Assembly: GCF_000020365.1 (NCBI RefSeq)
Contig: NC_012108.1
Coordinates: forward strand, 2,666,001-2,730,000
Direction of reading: 5' to 3'
Origin: Desulforapulum autotrophicum HRM2
GTDB taxonomy: Bacteria > Desulfobacterota > Desulfobacteria > Desulfobacterales > Desulfobacteraceae
DNA length: 64,000 bases
Below the pieces are notes generated by a model. That model did not search any database. It was not told where the DNA came from and saw only the letters and a program-made list of their open reading frames with translations. This document shows, piece after piece, positions 45,928 through 55,487 of this stretch. Within the stretch, counting starts at the first letter, position 1. Every line of letters begins with the position of its first letter. A program made the position numbers and the translations under genes.

Positions 45928-46827
45928 ATGGTGACCATTCCTTATTATCCCATGTCGGTCAACGTAAACCTCGGGTTGAGACCCATGCTTCATCCCATGT
46001 TCAAGACCCTTTCCCAGGGGATTTCTGAATTCACCTTTGCAAATCTCTATCTATTCAGAAATAGTCATGGGTACACAGTTTCAATGGTTGAAACCGGCAG
46101 GGATCAATCCAATGAACCCCTGATTGTCATCACCGGAAAAGATGATGGACATCCTTTTTTCATGCTTCCCTTTGGCATTCCAGACCGAGAGGTTCTTGAT
46201 CGTTTATTTCAAACCCACAGGGTGTTAAAATGCGTTTCCGTCACACAGGTGGACCACTTTGCCCATGGGGCCTTTAAGGTTGTTGAAGACCGAGATAACT
46301 TTGACTACCTTTATCTCCAGGCGAAACTTGCCAACCTTGACGGGCGTAAATATCACAAAAAAAGAAATCTGATCAAGGCCTTTGTACGGGATCACGAGTA
46401 TGAAGGCCGGCCTCTTTTAGACGAATATATCCCCCATGCCCTTGAGGTTCTTGACCAATGGCGGGAAAACCGGGAGGATGACGGAGACTATATTGCGGCA
46501 AGGGAGGCCCTTGAAAAGTGCAACGATCTCCAGTTATGCGGAGGGGTGTACTACGTTGGTGGCCGGCCTGTGGCCTATTCCCTTGGTGAGGAGCTTGCCT
46601 GTGGCACAAGCTTTGTGGTCCATTTTGAAAAGGCAGTACCGGGCTACAAGGGACTGTGGCAATTTGTCAACCAGGCTTTTGCCTCAATCCTTACCGACTA
46701 CTACACCACGGTCAATCGGGAGCAGGACCTGGGTAATGCGGGGCTGAGAAAGGCCAAAATGAGCTATCAGCCGTCTGGTTTTGTGAAGAAATACAGGGTA
46801 ACGAGATCCATTGAACAAACTGGATAA
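45928..46827 (+). CDS. DUF2156 / phosphatidylglycerol lysyltransferase-domain protein
   Basis: 299 residues, GNAT-like fold of the DUF2156 family. The segment YLYLQAKLANLDGRKYHKKR (about residues 128-147) is the family hallmark, seen also in the C-terminal domain of lipid lysyltransferases (MprF), which use aminoacyl-tRNA. It lacks the MprF membrane domain, so it is a soluble stand-alone version of unknown acceptor. Its start codon abuts the stop of the ferritin-like gene, so they are co-transcribed. Ends just before a perfect terminator hairpin. Confidence 0.8.
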   Translation: MVTIPYYPMSVNVNLGLRPMLHPMFKTLSQGISEFTFANLYLFRNSHGYTVSMVETGRDQSNEPLIVITGKDDGHPFFMLPFGIPDREVLDRLFQTHRVLKCVSVTQVDHFAHGAFKVVEDRDNFDYLYLQAKLANLDGRKYHKKRNLIKAFVRDHEYEGRPLLDEYIPHALEVLDQWRENREDDGDYIAAREALEKCNDLQLCGGVYYVGGRPVAYSLGEELACGTSFVVHFEKAVPGYKGLWQFVNQAFASILTDYYTTVNREQDLGNAGLRKAKMSYQPSGFVKKYRVTRSIEQTG

Positions 46828-46854
46828 CTCAACTTTCGGATTTCAACTTTGATG
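46826..46854 (+). repeat. 29-bp dispersed repeat, copy A
   Basis: 29 bases (AACTCAACTTTCGGATTTCA...) at the end of the DUF2156 gene recur, with one difference and in inverted orientation, at 55762-55790. A shortened related piece lies near 55242-55254. Confidence 0.7.
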
Positions 46855-46857
46855 ATC

Positions 46858-46890
46858 GGAGTCAGGCTTGCGTTGTGCAAGCCTGACTCC
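46858..46890. terminator. Perfect 14-bp hairpin between convergent genes
   Basis: GGAGTCAGGCTTGC (46858-46871), loop GTTGT, and its exact complement (46877-46890). No T-run follows on either strand beyond ATTTAA, so it is either a bidirectional terminator or part of a repeat: the same arms recur, with a longer loop, at 55126-55215. Confidence 0.7.
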
Positions 46891-46896
46891 ATTTAA

Positions 46897-47265
46897 CTAA
46901 CGCACCGGTACCACCTCGAGCCAGTATCCGTCCGGATCATTGATAAAGTAGATGCCCATCTCCTTGTTCTCAAAGCAGATGCATCCCATCTCCTTGTGAA
47001 GGGCATGGGCCTTGTCAAAATCCGGGGTTTTAAATGCAATGTGGAACTCTTCATCCCCCAGGTTATAGGGGACCTTTTGTGACTTTATCCAGGTAAGTTC
47101 AAGCTTGTTGGCGGTTGATCCGTCCCCCAGAAAAACAATGATATAGGACCCGTCTTCAGCTGTTTTGCGTTTGACTTCTTTCAGACCAAGGGCCCTGTTG
47201 TAAAAGGCAAGGCTTTTTTCAAGGTCCAGCACGTTGATGTTGAAATGATCAATGGTAAATTTCAT
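46897..47265 (-). CDS. VOC/glyoxalase I-family protein
   Basis: 122-residue vicinal-oxygen-chelate protein, lactoylglutathione-lyase-like (glyoxalase I). Metal ligand positions are plausible: His near the N-terminus (IDHFNINVLD), Glu in LELTWI, His in EFHIAF, and the terminal Glu in WLEVVPV. Two beta-alpha-beta-beta-beta units fill the whole length. It follows the thiol peroxidase gene by 14 bases in the same direction, so both may belong to an electrophile/oxidant detoxification operon. Confidence 0.82.
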   Translation of the reverse strand: MKFTIDHFNINVLDLEKSLAFYNRALGLKEVKRKTAEDGSYIIVFLGDGSTANKLELTWIKSQKVPYNLGDEEFHIAFKTPDFDKAHALHKEMGCICFENKEMGIYFINDPDGYWLEVVPVR

Positions 47266-47279
47266 TCAGATTAGGAGCC

Positions 47280-47780
47280 TTATTTTAAGGCAGCCAAGGC
47301 TGCATCATAATCGGGTTCATGGGTGATGTCATCCACAAGCTGAGCATGGATGATTTTGCCCGCCTCATCCACAACAAAAACAGCCCTGGCAGCGAGTCCC
47401 TTGAGGGGGCCGTCGGTAATGAGCACCCCGTAATCGGTGGCAAATTCGGGGTTTCGAAACAGGGATGCGGTCAGGACATTTTCAATGCCCTCTGCACCGC
47501 AGAAACGTTTAAGGGCAAAGGGAAGATCAAAGGAGAGGCAGACCACCTTGGTATTGCCAATGGCTGAAGCCTTTTGGTTGAAGGTCCTGACACTTGTTGC
47601 GCAAACATCAGTGTCAATGCTTGGAAAAACATTAAGGACCACCTTTGTTCCTTTAAATGCGTCAAGGGTGGTCTCGGAAAGATCCTGGAGAACGGCTGTA
47701 AAGTTTTTCGCAGGAAGGCCTTTACCTGGAAAATCGCCTGCAAGAATAACATTGTTTCCTGCTAATTGGGTTTTGGCCAT
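47280..47780 (-). CDS. tpx: Thiol peroxidase (Tpx, peroxiredoxin)
   Basis: 166-residue atypical two-cysteine peroxiredoxin reducing hydroperoxides with thioredoxin as donor. The peroxidatic Cys is in PSIDTDVCATS and the resolving Cys in KRFCGAEG, about 33 residues later, as in E. coli Tpx. AAGGAG ribosome site. The ATG is preceded by an untranslated region with a dyad at 47839-47863. It is probably the first gene of a two-gene operon with the VOC protein. Confidence 0.93.
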   Translation of the reverse strand: MAKTQLAGNNVILAGDFPGKGLPAKNFTAVLQDLSETTLDAFKGTKVVLNVFPSIDTDVCATSVRTFNQKASAIGNTKVVCLSFDLPFALKRFCGAEGIENVLTASLFRNPEFATDYGVLITDGPLKGLAARAVFVVDEAGKIIHAQLVDDITHEPDYDAALAALK

Positions 47781-47838
47781 GGTAAATCTCCTTTATGTTT
47801 AAAGATGCGGATAACGATTCTGATTAACCGTCACGTCC

Positions 47839-47863
47839 ATGACCTGTTACCTGCCCAGGTCAT
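47839..47863. promoter_or_regulatory. Inverted repeat upstream of tpx
   Basis: ATGACCTG (47839-47846) and CAGGTCAT (47856-47863), 9 bases apart, about 60 bases upstream of the tpx start. A flanking GTCC/GGAC adds further symmetry. It could be a repressor/activator operator; no known consensus is matched. Confidence 0.3.
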
Positions 47864-48003
47864 AACGGACAATGAATCGCCTCTGTTTTTAAATCTTCTG
47901 TGTGTGTACGATATAAATACAGCATAAAGCGGGCAGTTCGGTCAAGTTCCAGTATCTAAATATGATAATGACTTGACAGGTTTTTTCAAGGCAGATGGTA
48001 AAT

Positions 48004-48534
48004 TTAAATTTCCCCGACATGGACTGTGATCATTTCCGTACCCAAGGATATTTGATGATACCGACCCCTGACATAGGATCTGTTTGCCGGGCGGTGGTAT
48101 TGAATCTTGAAATCAAAATCATTCAACCGCGAATAAAACGAGTCATAAACCGTATCCTCGGTCTCAAGGTTCACCCAGCAGTTGTCTGCGAGATGAAATC
48201 TTTGAATGGCGTGGTGGGCGATCAAATAGAAGCAGGCAGCTGAAAGGTACCTGCTGTTGATTTCCCTGTAAATTTCCGGATAGAACTTAGACACGTATAG
48301 ACTCTTTGAAAAAACAGAGTGGGATACAATCAGGTTGCGTGAAATTGTGGTTGAGTTTTCCTTGCTGTACAAAAAGTAACCCATGCAGGTGTCATCACTT
48401 GCTTCATAGGAAAGTGAAAATCGTTCAAGCAATTCCGGGATATGGGTCAACATGAAATTGTTTTTTTGCGCGTTCGCTACCAGGGGCATCATGACAGGGC
48501 CATCCTTTGGTTGTTTGTATATACCCATCAACAT
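48004..48534 (-). CDS. Hypothetical protein
   Basis: 176-residue unrecognised protein, rich in Tyr, Phe and His (for example SRYLSAACFYLIAHHAIQRF). There is no signal peptide or clear membrane helix. Two ATG codons (48534 and 48528) lack a good ribosome site. It is isolated, with 223 bases before tpx and 261 bases before the UspA gene on either side, in a region more AT-rich than average. Confidence 0.5.
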   Translation of the reverse strand: MLMGIYKQPKDGPVMMPLVANAQKNNFMLTHIPELLERFSLSYEASDDTCMGYFLYSKENSTTISRNLIVSHSVFSKSLYVSKFYPEIYREINSRYLSAACFYLIAHHAIQRFHLADNCWVNLETEDTVYDSFYSRLNDFDFKIQYHRPANRSYVRGRYHQISLGTEMITVHVGEI

Positions 48535-48632
48535 GATGTCTGGTATTGGCTCTGGCTATCAGCATTTACAATGTTTGTAAAGAAAAATCACTGCAGCTTT
48601 CCTAGGGGGCTTACTTTGCGTTTCACTATGCC

Positions 48633-48661
48633 TTGATTTCTTTTTATTTGGGATATAAGAT
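48633..48661 (+). promoter_or_regulatory. Candidate promoter of uspA
   Basis: TTGATT (48633-48638), 17 bases, TAAGAT (48656-48661). Correct spacing; predicted leader about 128 bases to the UspA ATG. Confidence 0.4.
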
Positions 48662-48795
48662 GAGATCAAGAATTTTTTATATGTTCGTTTTTGATGCTTA
48701 CCCCCTGTTGAATGTCACAGGTGTTCGATCAATAGAAAATTTCTTATAAAGGGTAGGGTACTTTTTTTAATGTTTTATGCTGGGAGAAAATAGAC

Positions 48796-49689
48796 ATGGG
48801 ACAAACAAAATTTAAAATACTGCTGGCCTATGACGGTTCTGAACTTGCTCTGGATGCGGCTCGATACGTGGGTATGGTGTTTCCTCCTGACAAAACAGAG
48901 GTGGTTGCCTTTCACGTGGAGACCAAAATCCCCCGTTCGTTCTGGGAAATGGAAAAAGATCTGGATTTCAGGTTTAAAACCCCTGAAATAAGGGCAAGCA
49001 TGACAGAGCGGTACAAGCTGGTAAAAGAGTGCATGGAAAAGGCCAGAAAAATCCTGGAGGGGTATGGCTATCCTCCAGAATCCATTGAAACAAAGATACA
49101 CACCAAAGAGCAGGGGGTGGTGCGCGATATTGTTGAGGAGTCCCGTCAGGGATACGATGCCGTGGTGGTGGGTCGTAAGGGGTTTTCAAGGCTCAAGGAT
49201 ATCCTGCTTGGAACCGTGCCCATGAAACTTCTTGGAAAGATTAAAAGCATCCCTCTGATCGTTGTGGGCGGAATTCCCAAACATAAAAATGTGCTCATCG
49301 CCTTTGACGGAACCCGCGAGGTGGTTGAGGCTGTTCGCAGGATGAGTCGTCTCATCAGCAATAGAGGATATCAACTCCTACTCTGCCACGCCTCAAAAAA
49401 CTCCGCTGATATGGACAAGCCCCTATCCCTGAAAAACGACCAGTTTTTCAAGCAGTCTGTGGAGTGTCTCACAAGTGCCGGTTTTACAGAAGGTCAACTG
49501 ACCTGTGAACTCATTTCAAGCGAAGGGGACCTCACGGAAAACATTGTGAACAGGGCACGGGAGGGCGGATATGAAAGCATTCTTGTTGGACGACGCAACC
49601 TGACCTTCTTAAAACAGTTTTTCCATGGCAGGGTCGGCGACAAAATTTTCCAGGCCGCAGGGAACCAGGTCGTCTGGGTCGTGCAGTAG
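48796..49689 (+). CDS. Tandem universal stress protein (UspA x2)
   Basis: 297-residue cytoplasmic protein with two Usp domains. The first begins FKILLAYDGSELALDAA and carries the ATP-binding G-x2-G-x9-G-(S/T)-like segment VVGRKGFSRLKDILLGTVP; the second begins NVLIAFDGTREVVEA and ends with ILVGRRNLTFLKQFFHGRVGDKI, where the nucleotide motif is less perfect. GGGAG ribosome site. It precedes the Rnf operon by 130 bases but is probably separately transcribed. Confidence 0.87.
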   Translation: MGQTKFKILLAYDGSELALDAARYVGMVFPPDKTEVVAFHVETKIPRSFWEMEKDLDFRFKTPEIRASMTERYKLVKECMEKARKILEGYGYPPESIETKIHTKEQGVVRDIVEESRQGYDAVVVGRKGFSRLKDILLGTVPMKLLGKIKSIPLIVVGGIPKHKNVLIAFDGTREVVEAVRRMSRLISNRGYQLLLCHASKNSADMDKPLSLKNDQFFKQSVECLTSAGFTEGQLTCELISSEGDLTENIVNRAREGGYESILVGRRNLTFLKQFFHGRVGDKIFQAAGNQVVWVVQ

Positions 49690-49819
49690 ATACAGGGCGA
49701 TCTTTGCTCCAACTAGAATCCCAAAATGAGCTTGACACCCGCTCCCATTGCTGGTAAGCAAATTATTTCTTTGTTAACCATAGCAACAGATTTAAATATC
49801 TGTGGAGCGATTAGAAATT

Positions 49820-51187
49820 ATGGGTATTTTCGGTTCAAAAGAATTTCCTGGAACGGGAAGCTTTCCCCATGGAATTCATCCCCCGGGGAATAAATTTTAT
49901 TCTGCTGGAGCTCAGGTCGAAGTCATAACCGTTCCAGACAAGGTAGTACTTCCGCTGTTACAGCACATTGGCGCCCCGTGTGAGCCCGTGGTTAAACCAC
50001 GGCAAACCGTAGCCTGTGGAGAGATGGTGGGTGAAGGACAGGCCTTTGTTTCAGCCTCCCTTCACACGCCTGTTGCAGGCAAGGTTAAAAAGATAGGCGT
50101 GGTAACCCTTCCCAACGGCCGCCATCTTCCGGCCATTGAAATCAAAACCGAAGGCGAACAGCAACCCTGTAATGAACTCTGGGAAGAGATGACCAGCACA
50201 GACTGGTCACTTTCCACCATCCCTGACTACTCCCCCGACGAAATTGCACGTCTGATCCATGCTGCCGGTATTGTCGGCCTGGGAGGCGCTGCCTTTCCCA
50301 CCCACGTCAAGGTGATGCCCAATGACAAACGGCTCATTGACTCCCTCCTTGTGAACGGGTGCGAGTGTGAGCCCTACCTCACCTGTGATTACCGTCTCAT
50401 GAAAGAGGCTCCCCACGCCATTGTGGCAGGTGCCCTGCTGGCGGGTAGAGCCGTTTCTGCAAAGGAAATCTTTATCTGCATTGAGGACAACAAGCCAGAG
50501 GCCATCGAAGCCCTGGAGCTTGCCACCCGTAACACCGTTGTCCAGGTGGCCGTTGTCCGGACAAAATACCCCCAGGGCAGTGAAAAGCAGCTTGTAAAGG
50601 CAGTTCTGAATCTTGACGTTCCCCTTGGGGGACTGCCGTCGGATGTGGGTGTTGCCCTGAGTAACGTGGGCACCATGGCTGCGGTTGCAAGGGCTGTCAT
50701 AAAAAAAGGCCCGTTGACCCACAGGATTGTTAGCGTCACCGGCGGTGGCATTGTCACCCCGAAAAACATCTTTACACCCATCGGGATCTCCATGGGTGAA
50801 CTCATTGACTTTTGCGGCGGCCTGACCGAGGATGCGGCAAGAATCATTGCCGGGGGCCCCATGATGGGGTTTGCCTTTTCAGATCTGACAACCCCCGTGA
50901 CAAAGGGAACCAGCGGCATAACCATTCTCACCCATGCCGAGACTGCAAGTGGAGAGGAGACGGCCTGTGTACGCTGTGGACGATGCGTTGAAGCCTGCCC
51001 CATGAATCTTGTCCCCACCCGGCTTGCCATGGCGGCCCGCTACAAGAATACAGCCCTTGCCCGCCAGTATAACATTAATGCCTGTTTTGAATGCGGCAGT
51101 TGCACCTATGTCTGTCCCGCCAACATCAAGCTTGTTCAGTTGATTCGCACGGGAAAGGCCCAGGTGGCGGCAGCCATGAAAAGATAA
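49820..51187 (+). CDS. rnfC: Rnf complex subunit RnfC
   Basis: Peripheral NADH-dehydrogenase-like subunit of the ion-translocating ferredoxin:NAD oxidoreductase. An N-terminal barrel-sandwich region is followed by the flavin/NADH domain (VGLGGAAFPTHVK at about 152-164 and GCECEPYLTCD) and two C-terminal [4Fe-4S] sites (CVRCGRCVEACP and CFECGSCTYVCP). 455 aa from the ATG at 49820; an in-frame GTG at 49802 is less likely. First gene of rnfCDGEAB; membrane-associated on the cytoplasmic side. Confidence 0.93.
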   Translation: MGIFGSKEFPGTGSFPHGIHPPGNKFYSAGAQVEVITVPDKVVLPLLQHIGAPCEPVVKPRQTVACGEMVGEGQAFVSASLHTPVAGKVKKIGVVTLPNGRHLPAIEIKTEGEQQPCNELWEEMTSTDWSLSTIPDYSPDEIARLIHAAGIVGLGGAAFPTHVKVMPNDKRLIDSLLVNGCECEPYLTCDYRLMKEAPHAIVAGALLAGRAVSAKEIFICIEDNKPEAIEALELATRNTVVQVAVVRTKYPQGSEKQLVKAVLNLDVPLGGLPSDVGVALSNVGTMAAVARAVIKKGPLTHRIVSVTGGGIVTPKNIFTPIGISMGELIDFCGGLTEDAARIIAGGPMMGFAFSDLTTPVTKGTSGITILTHAETASGEETACVRCGRCVEACPMNLVPTRLAMAARYKNTALARQYNINACFECGSCTYVCPANIKLVQLIRTGKAQVAAAMKR

Positions 51188-51199
51188 GGAGCCAGATAA

Positions 51200-52186
51200 T
51201 TGTCAAATTTAAGTGAAACAGCGGAAAAGGTGGCCCAGGGACCTACCCTTAATGTGGCCCCCTCGCCCCACGTGGCTGACACGTCCTTTACCACCCGACG
51301 GATGATGACCGATGTGCTCATCGGGCTGACCCCCCTTGTGGCAATGTCCGTGTTCATGTTCAGGTGGCTGGCGGTCCAGCAGATTGCCGTCTGTGTTGTT
51401 GCCTGCCTTGCGTCCGAGGCGGTCTTTGTCTCCATGCGCGGGAAAAAAATTACCCTCAATGATTGTTCGGCTGCAGTCACCGGGCTGATCCTGGCCCTTT
51501 CCCTTCCTGCCACGGCCCCCTGGTATGTGGGCTGCCTTGCCTCGGTGGTTGCCATGGGCATCGGCAAAATCATTTTTGGCGGACTGGGCATGAACATTTT
51601 TAACCCTGCCATGGTCGGACGTGCCTTTGTCATGATCGCCTTTGCAAGCCTCATGGGGGCCGGTGCCTATGAGAACCCGGCATCTGCCATTGACGCCATA
51701 TCCCAGGCAACCCCACTGACCGCCCTCAAGGGCAGCGGCATTTCCACCTCGATTTTTAATCTGTTTTTCGGGTTCACCAACGGCTCCCTTGGAGAGACCA
51801 GCGCCCTGGCCGCCCTCATCGGCGGTATCTTTTTATGCATAAGGCGCACTGCTTCCTGGGAAATTCCGGTGGGAGTCATTGCCTGTGTGGCCCTGCTTGC
51901 CGGCCTTGCAGACCTTTCAGCTGGAGCCAACGGACACCTGCTCCTTCACCACCTCTTTGGTGGTGCACTTTTGTTTGGCGCTTTTTTCATTGCAACGGAT
52001 CCGGTCTCTTCTCCACTAACCCCCAGGGGTAAGTTTATTTTTGGTGCAGGTGTTGGCGCATTTATCATGATCATCCGGCTGTTCAGCGGATATCCAGAGG
52101 GTGTGATGTTTGCCATTCTCCTCATGAACGCCGTGACCCCCCTCATTAACCGATGGACCATACCTCGCCCCATGGGAGACGCCTGA
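51200..52186 (+). CDS. rnfD: Rnf complex subunit RnfD
   Basis: Integral membrane subunit (328 aa, about nine or ten hydrophobic helices) that carries a covalent FMN. The FMN-threonine lies in SQATPLTALKGSG at about residue 171-172. Starts at a TTG with AAGGAG eight bases upstream, 12 bases after rnfC. Helices such as DCSAAVTGLILALSLP are typical of RnfD/NqrB. Confidence 0.92.
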   Translation: MSNLSETAEKVAQGPTLNVAPSPHVADTSFTTRRMMTDVLIGLTPLVAMSVFMFRWLAVQQIAVCVVACLASEAVFVSMRGKKITLNDCSAAVTGLILALSLPATAPWYVGCLASVVAMGIGKIIFGGLGMNIFNPAMVGRAFVMIAFASLMGAGAYENPASAIDAISQATPLTALKGSGISTSIFNLFFGFTNGSLGETSALAALIGGIFLCIRRTASWEIPVGVIACVALLAGLADLSAGANGHLLLHHLFGGALLFGAFFIATDPVSSPLTPRGKFIFGAGVGAFIMIIRLFSGYPEGVMFAILLMNAVTPLINRWTIPRPMGDA

Positions 52187-52187
52187 T

Positions 52188-52841
52188 ATGAAATCTTTTT
52201 TTCAAACCAACCTTGGCCAGGCATGGCTTGTACTGCTTCTGGCCCTGATCTTTGGCTCTTCCCTTGCCGGGGTCCAGGCGGCCCTTGGTCCCCGGATTGA
52301 AGACAATAAACTCAAAGAAACCCTGGAAAAAGTCCCGGTGGTGATCCTTGGTCAGACGGCTGCTGACGATCTTGCAGCCAAGGGTGAACCCCTTACCATC
52401 ACACCCAACACCGTTTCCATTGACAAAAACGGGATAACAAAATTCTACACCCTGTACCGGGCCGATTATGCCGACGGCACCACGGCAGGCTGGGTGGCAA
52501 AATCCTCAGGCCAGGGCTATGCTGACAAAATCGAACTGCTTGTCGGCATGGACGGGAATGCCCAGAAAGTCACCGGGCTTTTTATTCTTGACCAGAAAGA
52601 AACCCCGGGGCTTGGCAACAGGATCGTTGAGGATGAATGGCGGGCTCAGTTCAGTGGTCTGTCCACGGATACACCTTTTAAGGTGGTCAAGATCGGTAAG
52701 GGCGGAGTCAACGAGATTGATGCCATTTCCGGTGCCACCATTTCTTCAAGAAGCGTGACAAAATTAGTAAATCAGGCGGTTTCAGACCTGAAACCCCAGG
52801 TGGCTCAACTTAAAACTTCCGGAAAAAAGGGGGAGAAATAA
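52188..52841 (+). CDS. rnfG: Rnf complex subunit RnfG
   Basis: 217-residue subunit with one N-terminal membrane helix (LGQAWLVLLLALIFGSSLAG) and a periplasmic FMN-binding domain. The covalent FMN site is the threonine of SGATISS (about residues 183-189). Its ATG follows the rnfD stop by one base and its stop overlaps the start of rnfE. Confidence 0.92.
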   Translation: MKSFFQTNLGQAWLVLLLALIFGSSLAGVQAALGPRIEDNKLKETLEKVPVVILGQTAADDLAAKGEPLTITPNTVSIDKNGITKFYTLYRADYADGTTAGWVAKSSGQGYADKIELLVGMDGNAQKVTGLFILDQKETPGLGNRIVEDEWRAQFSGLSTDTPFKVVKIGKGGVNEIDAISGATISSRSVTKLVNQAVSDLKPQVAQLKTSGKKGEK

Positions 52842-53458
52842 TGGCAGATCAACCCACCGCCTCCGAGCGGTTCCTGCAGGGTATCCTGCCGGAGAACCCC
52901 GTGTACCGCCAACTCCTGGGACTGTGTCCTACCCTGGCCGTTACCAATGGAATGAAACCGGCCATCACAATGGCCGTTTCTGTGGCCTTTGTACTTGTGT
53001 GCGCTAACGTGGTCATCAGTCTCATCCGGAACCTTTTAAAACCCCATTTGAGAATCGTTATTTTTACCCTGACCATTGCCACCTTTGTGACCATTGCCGA
53101 CAGGGTACTTGCCGCCTATCTCTACCAGATGAGCAAAACCCTGGGGCCCTATATCCCCCTGATCATTGTAAACTGCATCATCATCTGCCGCTGCGAGGTG
53201 TGCGCCTCCAAACAGTCACCGTTCATTGCAGCATCGGACGCCCTGGGCCAGGCCATTGGATTTGGTCTTGCCCTTTCAAGCATTGCAGCAGTAAGGGAAA
53301 TCCTCGGAACCGGCGGTCTGTTCGGCATCCAGCTTCTGCCGGCAGCCTGGCCTGACTGGGTCATCATGGTACTGCCTCCCGGGGCCTTTATCACCCTGGG
53401 ACTGCTCCTTGGGTTTGTGAACTGGCTTGGCATGCGTAAATCTGGAGGAAGCATATGA
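52841..53458 (+). CDS. rnfE: Rnf complex subunit RnfE
   Basis: 205-residue integral membrane subunit with about six helices. The conserved [10 protein letters not shown] and [17 protein letters not shown] segment holds cysteines implicated, together with RnfA, in binding an iron-sulfur centre within the membrane. Overlaps rnfG by one base and rnfA by four. Confidence 0.92.
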   Translation: MADQPTASERFLQGILPENPVYRQLLGLCPTLAVTNGMKPAITMAVSVAFVLVCANVVISLIRNLLKPHLRIVIFTLTIATFVTIADRVLAAYLYQMSKTLGPYIPLIIVNCIIICRCEVCASKQSPFIAASDALGQAIGFGLALSSIAAVREILGTGGLFGIQLLPAAWPDWVIMVLPPGAFITLGLLLGFVNWLGMRKSGGSI

Positions 53459-54234
53459 ACTACCTTGTGGATATTATTCTGATCGCACTGAGTGCAGCGC
53501 TGATCAACAACTTTGTACTATACTATTTTGTGGGTATTTGTCCGTTCATCGGCGTTTCAAGACGGGTGGACATGGCCTTTGGCATGGGATGCGCCGTTAC
53601 CTTTGTCATAACCATTGCCGCCTTTTTAAGCTGGACCATCACCACCATGGTATTGATCCCGGGAGCGCCGCTCTCCTCGTTTGTCGCAGGTTTTTTTCTG
53701 TCCAAAGAGGCTGCCTCAACCATCGATTTAACGGTACTAAGCTACATTGTCTACATCTTTTCCATTGCCTCGTCGGTTCAGTTTGTTGAAATGTATGTGA
53801 GAAAGTTTTTTCCGATCCTGTACAAGTCCTTTGGTGTTTTTCTTCCGCTGATCACCACCAACTGCGCCATTCTCTTTGCCTGTCTGACCATTATGAGCAA
53901 TGTTGTCGGCGTTGAAAACCCGGCGGATGCCTGGGACCTGTGGCATTCCCTTACCCTTGCTTTTTTTGGCGGGGTCGGCTTTACCATTGCCATTGTGATC
54001 ATGTCCGGCATCAGGGAAGACCTTGAACTCTGTGACATTCCAGAGCCCTTTAAGGGTGCCGCCATCACCTTGGTGGTTGGTGGAATTCTGGCCCTATCCT
54101 TCATGGGATTTACCGGCGTTGATTCAGGCTTGAGAAAGGCCATGACCCCGGCCCAGGAGACGGCCATGGTGCTTCCCCTGGAGCCTGCCCAAACGGCTAT
54201 GATTGAATTCAACCAGGGAGGAATGGATCAATGA
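53455..54234 (+). CDS. rnfA: Rnf complex subunit RnfA (extended)
   Basis: Integral membrane subunit related to Rnf[19 protein letters not shown] and [14 protein letters not shown] are the RnfA hallmarks, including the cysteines expected to help hold the intramembrane Fe-S centre. With 259 residues it is longer than the usual about 190: there is an insert of about 20 residues near position 75 and an Ala/Met-rich tail of about 37 residues after the last helix. Its stop overlaps the rnfB ATG. Confidence 0.88.
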   Translation: MNYLVDIILIALSAALINNFVLYYFVGICPFIGVSRRVDMAFGMGCAVTFVITIAAFLSWTITTMVLIPGAPLSSFVAGFFLSKEAASTIDLTVLSYIVYIFSIASSVQFVEMYVRKFFPILYKSFGVFLPLITTNCAILFACLTIMSNVVGVENPADAWDLWHSLTLAFFGGVGFTIAIVIMSGIREDLELCDIPEPFKGAAITLVVGGILALSFMGFTGVDSGLRKAMTPAQETAMVLPLEPAQTAMIEFNQGGMDQ

Positions 54235-55052
54235 TTGAAATAACCATAGGTATTGCCGCCGGAACCATGCTCGGCATGGCGGTGATCATGTCATACATCC
54301 TTGGCTGGGCAAACAAGAAGTTCCATGTTGAGGTGGATGCAAGGGTTGAGGCTGTTATTGAGACCCTTCCCGGTGCCAACTGTGGCGGGTGCGGATATCT
54401 GGGTTGCAGCGAATATGCCGTAGCCATTGTAACGGACAATGCACCGGTGAACAAATGTCCCGTTGGTGGTGAAGCCTGTGCCCTTGCTGTTGGAGCAATT
54501 ATGGGCGTTGAGGTGGGTGAAACCATCCCCCACCGGGCCGTTGTCCACTGCGGTGCCACCCTTGAAGATAGACTGGGCAGAACCGAGTACAAGGGTGAAC
54601 GCCGATGTGCAGCAGCCACCCTTGTGGCAGGGGTGCAGGGATGCACCTTTGGCTGCCTCGGTTTTGGAGACTGTGTGGAGGCGTGCAAGTACGACGCTAT
54701 TCATGTTGAGGACGGCCTTGCAGTTGTGAACTATGATCACTGCATCGGTTGTGGCGCCTGTGTCAAGGCCTGCCCCAGATCGATCATTACCATGGCCGAT
54801 TTCCATGAACCTGAAATCCCCATGGTTCTTTGTTCCAACCGGGACAAGGGAAAGGATGTGACCCAGGTATGCAATAAGGGTTGCATCGGATGTAAGGCCT
54901 GTGTGAAAGTGTCGGAGCTGTTTACCATGAACAAGGATCTTGCCGTTGCAGACCATGACGCCTTTCGCAAGGAGCTTGCGGATAATGCCCTTGAAGCTGT
55001 TGAAAAATGTCCCAAAAAGTGCATCGGATTTATCGGGAAAAAAGCCGTATGA
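54231..55052 (+). CDS. rnfB: Rnf complex subunit RnfB
   Basis: Ferredoxin-accepting electron-entry subunit. One N-terminal membrane helix (residues about 5-25), then a [4Fe-4S] motif in [15 protein letters not shown] with a later CPVGGEAC, followed by further cysteine clusters ([42 protein letters not shown]) and a C-terminal KCPKKC. 273 aa, several clusters in series as in RnfB. Last gene of the operon. Confidence 0.93.
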   Translation: MIEITIGIAAGTMLGMAVIMSYILGWANKKFHVEVDARVEAVIETLPGANCGGCGYLGCSEYAVAIVTDNAPVNKCPVGGEACALAVGAIMGVEVGETIPHRAVVHCGATLEDRLGRTEYKGERRCAAATLVAGVQGCTFGCLGFGDCVEACKYDAIHVEDGLAVVNYDHCIGCGACVKACPRSIITMADFHEPEIPMVLCSNRDKGKDVTQVCNKGCIGCKACVKVSELFTMNKDLAVADHDAFRKELADNALEAVEKCPKKCIGFIGKKAV

Positions 55053-55125
55053 GTGATATACAACTCAAAATCGGTGAAGGGAAACGGAGACCTTGATCAT
55101 CGTTTCAACCAATAAAAAGGTTTAA

Positions 55126-55215
55126 GGGACTCAGGCTTGCGTTGTTGACGCTTTTGTTGATTTTTGCGTTATTACAGAATGTTGTCAAAAGAACGATAAC
55201 ACAAGCCTGATTCCC
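55126..55215 (-). repeat. 90-bp imperfect hairpin repeat after rnf
   Basis: Arms GGGACTCAGGCTTG and CAAGCCTGATTCCC with partial pairing extending about 35 bases inward. The arms match those of the perfect hairpin at 46858-46890. It may terminate the rnf transcript. Confidence 0.65.
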
Positions 55216-55326
55216 ATTGAATTATAAATACTGACATCGAAAGTTCAAACAGCTGCCCTGACCGCGTTACAATGTGAACCAACCAGGAGTTGTTAAAATG
55301 GGTTATTGATGCCAGGACAAGCATTA

Positions 55327-55487
55327 GGCTCATGATCAAAATAAAACCTCCCACATGGTGTGTCTTTTAAGCCGTCTTCTTCGTTGCCTTAATGGGCACA
55401 TATTTCAATATGCTCCCATTAACGCGCCTTGAATACGACTTAAAATCCTACGCCATGTTTTGGAAGATTTTGTTCCGATCATGGCCC
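55327..55487 (-). repeat. 161-bp palindromic interspersed element, copy 2
   Basis: Inverted copy of the element at 8764-8924, same length, about six substitutions by my hand alignment (about 96% identical). Same palindromic ends and central dyad. Confidence 0.85.

Noticed and set aside
49732-49760. Promoter before rnfC (TTGACA at 49732)
   Set aside because: The -35 box is perfect, but the -10 at correct spacing (TAAGCA) matches the consensus poorly.
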